From a bacterium (GTDB lineage: Bacteria > RBG-13-66-14), in the NCBI GenBank assembly GCA_035528375.1, contig DATKYS010000116.1, positions 1-10,305 of the forward strand: a stretch of 10,305 nt of DNA. The letters are read 5' to 3'. The translations under genes were made by a program, and so were the position numbers. Shown in pieces: positions 8,701 through 10,305 of this stretch. Under the pieces are notes generated by a model. It was given only the letters and a program-made list of their open reading frames with translations. It did no database searches and had not been told where the DNA came from. The first letter of the stretch is position 1, and the number at the start of each line of letters is the position of its first letter.

Positions 8701-10305
8701 AGCGAGAACAACAGCCTCGTCCACATCGCCGGCAGGCTCTTCGTCGCCGGGACCCAGCAGGCATTCTATACCTCCTTTTATTACAACGACGCCGACTACG
8801 ACGGAATCCCCGACGAGGGAGAGTTCATGAACGGCACTCTCCTGGACGACACCGACTCCGACGGCGACGGACTCACCGACTATGAAGAGCTCATCCTCTA
8901 CGGAACCGATCCCAACAGCCCGGACTCCGACGGCGATGGCTTGACCGATCCCGAAGAGCTCGCCGCCGGCACCGACCCCCTGCTCCGGGACACCGACGGC
9001 GACCACATGCCCGACCAATGGGAAGTGGAATACGGCACTAACGCCCTGATCGCCGACGACACCGCCGACCCCGACAGCGACGGACTAACCAACTTCGACG
9101 AGTTCCGCTATCACACCAACCCCCTCGTCACCGAGCCCGTCCCCTCGTCATCATGCTCGTCACCGGCTTACCTCAGCGCCGGGCCCTTGCCCGTAATATT
9201 TACCTGCAGCAACTATCTCGCGTCCGTGGACCTCTACGCCAGCTATAACAATTCCATTTACATCAACATGGCAATTCTCGGATACTCCAAGTCCTGCTTC
9301 GAAAACCAGTTCAGCTTCATACCCTTCTGGGGCGACGGCACCTATAAATTTTACACCGTGGCCCGGCTGGGCACGGTGCTCATCGAGCCCACGCCGCCGA
9401 CACCGCCCGACACCACAACCGTCCTCGATTCCCAGAAACCCGTCATGCAAAACGTCCTCGACGACGGCACCTATACCTCCAACAACACCTCGATCAACGC
9501 CGTCGCCACCGCCGTTGACCTCGGGCCCGCCGGACTCAAGCAGTACTGGTACGCCGTCGGCACCGCCGCCTATCCAACCGCCGGATGGAACAGCCTGCTC
9601 ACCTGGCAGTTGGACGCCGACGGCGTCATCAGCCGGGCCGTGGCCCTCTCCTCGGGCGTCAATTACTTCGTCACCGCCATGGCCGAGGACCAGGCCGGAA
9701 ACACCAGCCAGCCGGCTTCATCCAACGGCATCCGCGTTGACACCTCGGCGCCCACGGCGTTTACGGTGACGGATGAAGGTGATTACACCGGGTATACGGA
9801 TCAGCTTTACGCGAGCTGGACCGTGGCGGGAGATACGACCTCGGGGATTGATCGGTATGAGTATTGTATCGGGACGGCCTTGGGGTCGTGCGACGTGGCG
9901 GGGTGGACCGACAACTTTTTACTCACCGAGGTTACGCGGATGGGTCTTGCGCTGGCGGAGAACCAGAGTTACTTCGTGGGGGTGCGGGCTTATAACGGGG
10001 CCGGGTTATACTTAGAGGCATGGTCGGACGGGATTCTGGTGGACTCGAAGGGCCCGGTGATCGTGTATTCGTCGCCGGCGCACCGGGAGATCGTGAACGA
10101 TACCATGCCGCCGGTCGCCAACCAGGCGTTCGCCATCCGCTTCGGCGACGCGGGCGGGAGCGGGATAGACTGGGCCGCGCCGCATCCGATCGTGCTCGAT
10201 TTTTCGACCGTGGTCTCCTACTCCCTCACCGGCGATACGGTATCGTTTGTATGGGGGAATACTCTGAACCTCGGCAACCACGTGGTCAACGTCACCGTGA
10301 GCGAC
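2644..10305 (+). CDS. Giant secreted multidomain protein with calcium-binding Asp repeats, nested C-type lectin, propellers and Ig/FN3-like modules (3' truncated)
   Basis: The frame is open for 2554 codons to the window edge without an internal stop, so the true protein is longer. It begins with a Sec signal peptide (residues 1-26, AWA before the cut). The mature chain alternates Asp-rich, probably calcium-binding repeats (about 28-115, 658-956, 1303-1363, 1661-1685, 2049-2162) with globular domains. These are: a beta-domain (126-265), a Rossmann/GATase-like domain (280-488), a second beta-domain (505-649), a propeller (964-1299), a C-type lectin domain carrying a third beta-domain (1378-1649), a second propeller (1690-2047), an unassigned Cys-containing segment (2163-2260) and Ig/FN3-like modules from 2262 on. 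The role is probably binding of glycans, surfaces or other cells outside the cell or at its surface; this is inferred from domain types. No enzyme active site is certain, and no surface anchor is visible because the C-terminus is missing. Codon choice is strongly C-ending over most of the gene but changes abruptly near 9750. The intergenic region before it suggests its own promoter. Confidence 0.93.
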   Translation, partial: MMKRLGFCLCIVLALLLTGIAPRAWALDDRDRDGLTDAQETVLGTNSLDPDTDNDGIPDGWEYTHGLNPLVNDSGLDPDGDGLKNFSEYLSGTDPQSADSDGGGVNDGTEASEGRSPVTKLDDYSETTITLGSMATRGAVALSGRGNQFRVTQGTVLESYSQMLDPPDGSTLYFTVYEGSTISGLATKVFERAVSVVTGGTAWYDSGPINVIFDPASKYTVMTTWSNDAVGYFYGNYPGTPPQNLFFGQAATGARLLVAITAPPPEQLTPISWTSFYNQRLIFCDHGCFPARAAVLRDSAAWGTKEDSIFASFGIPFSVYSSAGLGNVDLSPFDKVVVHSNQPQAFYDQLAQSSKWINDWAGAGGNFEFHGAASPAYGKWHSYYTMPTGIKAPPFANVSDGLSILEPAHPIMSDVPRSAISAGAAMGEFNGWGGTPTHLVAGGFFDDKFVHDVFSFGRGQTICSTYPLEFPALTDPAHKLLRNSLLYQRSYPACPAPFNAGSPAINSISSNIYRGDKYQVDQDTRLVTFIAYLNPAADVNLDFRVYESSSLSGTYTMIASYQVPTGTGPLRWYGPDNMGLTLEAGKYYALLYGFNASTTYYYQSAFPFPANTSFGSLRYGVAYAGFPAPSTYTFGNSTTAYYEFVITEPAGDVCRVADQDGDGLEDRREVLWGATSTSPDTDGDSMPDAWETAHGLNPNSANGSQNPDGDGLTNLQEYKWGSDPNLADTDSDGLSDSLEVLTLYTLPAAADTDGDGIADYDEVNLDGNPNNYTPGIDTDPNNWDTDGDDMADGWEYDHGLDPLDPVDLVLDSDSDGLTNWQEYYYGTDPQLADSDGDGLSDVDELYLTLTDPNSIDTDGDGMDDQWEHEYGTDPLVDDAAADPDSDGLTNLQEYELGLDPGSYDLDLDQDGLMNAVETGTGVFIDMTDTGTDQLNPDTDNGLEWDGLEALIAHDPHSPADDRKWSAPSLISADDLGDIDITQTRNGTFHVVFIKRNQTDIYYASNSGGGWSTPTVISATSCDAPRIAAEGNTVHMVYEPGNTTMPTVLYYRSRSPLGVWSDPVDITQNTSTYYYNPLPVLRADGDLYVFYREWYGNTIAYSVLDPPTNTWTARKVEIPDATNAGGAFDAAAGTDGNLHLAWQTADTWQEEIWYLELDGGTWTNLYQVSSSYDASSLTPRIAVDSNNNVYVSWYEYDTHYSTLRVRRDGEWETITPIAEIAGVNPVAPIALDRLDNLYAAFMNRYTGLSHFGFLGPLKYERDEWAIAFKMFTDNNGSTLHIFYAILSLSGQLQGTYLTSLAFPDTDADGINDLQEFLIGSDPNDTDTDGDGLDDYLEVAGYDTDPTVVDTDLDGLGDGYELTLGDDFNCLSDDCISSGCSLQTFGPHHYLFCDSASTWPNARTLCQSYGGDLVSIETTAENQFVYNTAATLLSTTNLYLGYNDITTEDSFIWSNGEPNVYENWIAKAPDDIYDIAGDNSSTTLGNNIVGNKYLASIDTTLTNFDQYLDVATGNTVIFYVWEATALAGPYTLIASNTFAASGSGARFINSGTLNASLVAGRYYYLAAGFPMDQRYYHHGFSTYTTLHLSFGDYLRGAHYGTLPGSTLTVNDTTRAYYQRLNLPAEDCAAMSRSTGFWNDLSCAVARDYVCEDGLNYLNPASNDTDGGGETDGQELYLGKDPNNSADDYPHGPLPILDTSTANYGYEDIKMSVDVNGKITIFYKEKNWVLPDYLFALKVTKSYDGGATWSVPQTLISESNTDLKLLDVAPLDSNTAVMVVYHRGSPAKKIFSAMYSGGTLSGETVITTGYAAVYNQSIPYGFELGVLSSSTVRAVWGMQQNPGDPVQVFYDTWYAATGWGAPAQLTSEAGDSWMPDLMVHGNTVYVAYTSDYDAAGLGRCFVYYRKWGQTGWTARESVAQFSEGWGAYPALWYSPAGGVHILVNNLNFITGDFTLYYAHKDAGAWTEPLALGSRYAKHITETRPGVVHAFVYGGGVFRMSRYKQTWTSAIPFIMNARIEDVYSENNSLVHIAGRLFVAGTQQAFYTSFYYNDADYDGIPDEGEFMNGTLLDDTDSDGDGLTDYEELILYGTDPNSPDSDGDGLTDPEELAAGTDPLLRDTDGDHMPDQWEVEYGTNALIADDTADPDSDGLTNFDEFRYHTNPLVTEPVPSSSCSSPAYLSAGPLPVIFTCSNYLASVDLYASYNNSIYINMAILGYSKSCFENQFSFIPFWGDGTYKFYTVARLGTVLIEPTPPTPPDTTTVLDSQKPVMQNVLDDGTYTSNNTSINAVATAVDLGPAGLKQYWYAVGTAAYPTAGWNSLLTWQLDADGVISRAVALSSGVNYFVTAMAEDQAGNTSQPASSNGIRVDTSAPTAFTVTDEGDYTGYTDQLYASWTVAGDTTSGIDRYEYCIGTALGSCDVAGWTDNFLLTEVTRMGLALAENQSYFVGVRAYNGAGLYLEAWSDGILVDSKGPVIVYSSPAHREIVNDTMPPVANQAFAIRFGDAGGSGIDWAAPHPIVLDFSTVVSYSLTGDTVSFVWGNTLNLGNHVVNVTVSD
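2725..2988 (+). repeat. Asp-rich calcium-binding repeat cluster A (thrombospondin type 3-like)
   Basis: Residues 28-115 contain DRDRDG, DTDNDG, DPDGDG and DSDGGG loops, each followed by a short xDxxE stretch. This is the pattern of thrombospondin type 3 or EF-hand-like loops in bacterial secreted proteins, where the Asp side chains coordinate calcium and stiffen the chain. The second and third loops form the first copy of the 46-residue paired module. Confidence 0.8.
2794..2931 (+). repeat. 46-residue paired Asp-repeat module, copy 1
   Basis: The module has the form DTDxDG(I/M)PDxWE, then GLxP, an irregular acidic linker, DPDGDGLxNxxEY, then GTDP. The same layout recurs at 4681-4818, 4993-5133, 5209-5346 and 8989-9126. 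All are 46 residues long except the third, which has 47. It pairs one calcium loop followed by WE with one followed by EY. Confidence 0.75.
3019..3438 (+). other. Beta-domain copy 1 of the giant protein
   Basis: Residues 126-265 are rich in beta-prone segments and contain [13 protein letters not shown] in the middle. They resemble residues 505-649 ([19 protein letters not shown]) and 1470-1622 ([19 protein letters not shown]). I take the three as copies of one beta-sandwich-type domain of unknown family. This copy is the most diverged: it lacks the TMIAS/TLIAS piece, but keeps the G-W-Y/S-G stretch, an A-x-K-Y near the next strand and an FFG near the end. Confidence 0.5.
3481..4107 (+). other. 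Rossmann / class I glutamine-amidotransferase-like (ThuA-like) domain
   Basis: Residues 280-488 start with a hydrophobic strand (RLIFCDHGC). An FGIPFSVYS strand follows, then [11 protein letters not shown] as the next core strand, a helix with [16 protein letters not shown], an HPIM turn and a final [13 protein letters not shown] strand with a closing helix. This order and the acceptable placement of the gaps resemble the ThuA/GATase-like flavodoxin-type fold. No clear nucleophilic Cys elbow with a following His/Glu dyad can be assigned, so it is more likely a binding or structural version. It is flanked on both sides by copies of the beta-domain. The assignment rests on pattern only. Confidence 0.4.
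4156..4590 (+). other. Beta-domain copy 2 of the giant protein
   Basis: Residues 505-649 show [12 protein letters not shown], a YLNP turn, [19 protein letters not shown], a GTGPLRWYG stretch, [18 protein letters not shown], then SFG and a TTAYYEF end. The same blocks in the same order occur in copy 3 inside the lectin domain ([53 protein letters not shown]). The block order supports common descent. The function is unknown; a carbohydrate- or protein-binding beta-sandwich is a guess. Confidence 0.6.
4681..4818 (+). repeat. 46-residue paired Asp-repeat module, copy 2
   Basis: The layout is that of copy 1: [34 protein letters not shown]. The first Asp of the second loop is replaced by Asn. Confidence 0.75.
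4993..5133 (+). repeat. 46-residue paired Asp-repeat module, copy 3 (one residue longer)
   Basis: [34 protein letters not shown]. The linker between the two loops has one extra residue compared with the other copies. Confidence 0.75.
5209..5346 (+). repeat. 46-residue paired Asp-repeat module, copy 4
   Basis: [34 protein letters not shown]. It is very close to copy 5 (8989-9126), which lies more than 3.6 kb away beyond the lectin and second propeller. Confidence 0.75.
5533..6540 (+). other. Beta-propeller-like region 1 (sialidase/BNR-like)
   Basis: Residues 964-1299 repeat a blade-like unit. Each has a W-x-x-P/T strand, a stretch such as [31 protein letters not shown] or VYVSWYEY, a strand such as [11 protein letters not shown] or [11 protein letters not shown], and the next W. 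About five to six such units can be read, with a final weaker pair. This is typical of sialidase-like or YVTN-like propellers in secreted bacterial proteins. No sialidase Arg triad can be assigned, so I expect a binding rather than a catalytic role. Confidence 0.6.
6550..6732 (+). repeat. Asp-rich calcium-binding repeat cluster C (3 loops)
   Basis: Residues 1303-1363 hold [24 protein letters not shown] and [12 protein letters not shown] in a row. The cluster joins the first propeller to the lectin domain. Confidence 0.8.
6775..7590 (+). other. C-type lectin domain with an inserted beta-domain
   Basis: Residues 1378-1649 read as a long-form C-type lectin fold in two halves. The first half has C1378 and C1391 (the extra N-terminal pair), W-x-x-A, C1404, GGDLVSI, the LYLGY strand (WIGL position) and [13 protein letters not shown]. 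The second half has EDC (C1625), FWND (W1635), C1640 and YVCE (C1648). The four conserved cysteines would pair 1404-1648 and 1625-1640. The stretch between the halves, normally some 10-20 residues, holds about 150 extra residues (1470-1622) that match the other beta-domains of this protein. The EPN here belongs to the DG-x-P-x-x-Y-x-NW strand. The true Ca2+/sugar motif position (EPN or QPD in classical lectins) reads APD at 1466-1468, so sugar specificity cannot be predicted. The WND triplet needed for calcium is kept. Confidence 0.8.
7051..7509 (+). other. Beta-domain copy 3, nested inside the C-type lectin fold
   Basis: Residues 1470-1622 interrupt the lectin domain just after the KAPDD stretch and end right before EDC. 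They carry the same blocks as copy 2: [31 protein letters not shown], a G-x-G-A-R-F-x-N-S-G stretch, [13 protein letters not shown], a YYHHGFST segment, LSFGDYLRG and TTRAYY. The reading frame is unbroken on both sides. The codon style is that of the surrounding sequence, so the insertion is not recent. Confidence 0.65.
7624..7698 (+). repeat. Single Asp-rich repeat D
   Basis: Residues 1661-1685 contain one loop, [12 protein letters not shown], followed by LGKDPNN. The Gly-rich form DTDGGG is the same variant as the last loop of cluster A (DSDGGG). It links the lectin domain to the second propeller. Confidence 0.7.
7711..8784 (+). other. Beta-propeller-like region 2 with an Asp box
   Basis: Residues 1690-2047 repeat units with strands such as [46 protein letters not shown] and VHAFVYGGG, each near a W-x-x-P or W-T-x strand. 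SYDGGATWS at 1739-1747 is a canonical Asp box (S-x-D-x-G-x-T-W), the signature of sialidase-type BNR propeller blades. Only this one box is clear. It resembles region 1 in type but differs in detail. Enzyme activity cannot be claimed. Confidence 0.65.
8788..9129 (+). repeat. Asp-rich calcium-binding repeat cluster E (5 loops)
   Basis: Residues 2049-2162 hold [50 protein letters not shown] and [12 protein letters not shown], with GTDP turns between. The last two make copy 5 of the 46-residue module (8989-9126). Confidence 0.82.
8989..9126 (+). repeat. 46-residue paired Asp-repeat module, copy 5
   Basis: [34 protein letters not shown]. It is an end copy: the GTDP turn has decayed to HTNP and the first loop ends in His instead of Gly. 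Confidence 0.7.
9130..9423 (+). other. Unassigned segment with three cysteines and a proline-rich linker
   Basis: Residues 2163-2260 start with a Ser-rich stretch containing a Cys (SSSCSSP), then show two more cysteines (IFTCSNY and KSCFENQ), several beta-prone strands ([32 protein letters not shown]), and end in [11 protein letters not shown] do not recognise the fold. The proline-rich end is a linker to the first Ig/FN3-like module. Confidence 0.5.
9427..9738 (+). other. FN3/Ig-like module 1
   Basis: Residues 2262-2365 run from DSQKPV to the next DTSAPT. They contain the pattern of fibronectin-III-like bacterial repeats: [11 protein letters not shown], then [16 protein letters not shown] and SNGIRVD. 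Module 2 has the same blocks, so the two are tandem copies of about 100 residues. Codons here are almost all C-ending (Ala is GCC except for one GCT). Confidence 0.65.
9739..10041 (+). other. FN3/Ig-like module 2, with different codon usage
   Basis: Residues 2366-2466 run from DTSAPT to DSKGPV and match module 1 in layout: [32 protein letters not shown]. The codon style is quite unlike module 1. Of the twelve Gly codons at 9781-10080, nine are GGG, against one GGG among nine Gly codons in the 300 bases before. Confidence 0.65.
10042..10305 (+). other. Bacterial Ig-like module 3 (cut by the window edge)
   Basis: Residues 2467-2554 start with DSKGPV, then [25 protein letters not shown], a hydrophobic strand ([14 protein letters not shown]) and [14 protein letters not shown]. 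The GSGID turn and the L-x-x-G-x-H-x-V-x-V-x-V-x-D end are typical of bacterial Ig-like repeats of surface proteins. It is a different Ig type from modules 1 and 2. The sequence ends inside the protein. Confidence 0.55.

Overview
This is a high-GC bacterial window with everything on the + strand. It holds the last 66 codons of an unidentified membrane protein, a possible very small linking ORF, one complete DNA adenine methyltransferase, a 201-base intergenic region, and the first 2554 codons of a giant secreted protein that is still open at the right edge. The classical signal peptide, the Shine-Dalgarno sequences and the secreted multidomain style (calcium-binding Asp repeats, beta-propellers, a C-type lectin fold, Ig/FN3-like modules) point to a bacterium with a large exported proteome. 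Such proteins are common in Myxococcota and other deltaproteobacterial-type lineages, in Planctomycetota/Verrucomicrobiota and in several uncultured phyla. The sequence does not let me choose among these.

Layout. 1-203: C-terminus of a polytopic membrane protein with one visible transmembrane helix. 200-286: a 28-codon ORF that overlaps the stop of the gene before it and the start of the gene after it, and contains a hairpin followed by a T-run. 283-2442: a class I N6-adenine DNA methyltransferase of the Eco57I/TaqI type, with no recognisable nuclease part and no restriction partner in view. 2443-2643: intergenic, with an inverted repeat, an extended -10-like element and a strong ribosome binding site. 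2644-10305: the giant gene.

The giant protein is modular. In order it has: a signal peptide; a short Asp-repeat cluster; beta-domain copy 1; a Rossmann/glutamine-amidotransferase-like domain; beta-domain copy 2; a large Asp-repeat cluster; a seven-stranded-propeller-like region; an Asp-repeat cluster; a C-type lectin domain whose ligand loop is interrupted by beta-domain copy 3; one Asp repeat; a second propeller-like region with an Asp box; an Asp-repeat cluster; an unassigned Cys-containing segment; a proline-rich linker; and at least three Ig/FN3-like modules. The Asp-repeat clusters act as calcium-stiffened spacers between the globular domains, as expected for a long surface or secreted binding protein (inference).

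The most notable points are the beta-domain nested in the lectin fold and a very sharp change of codon usage at 9739-9760, exactly on the border between two FN3-like modules. I see no defence island, CRISPR array, tRNA, rRNA or insertion sequence. The methyltransferase and the giant gene do not look functionally linked.
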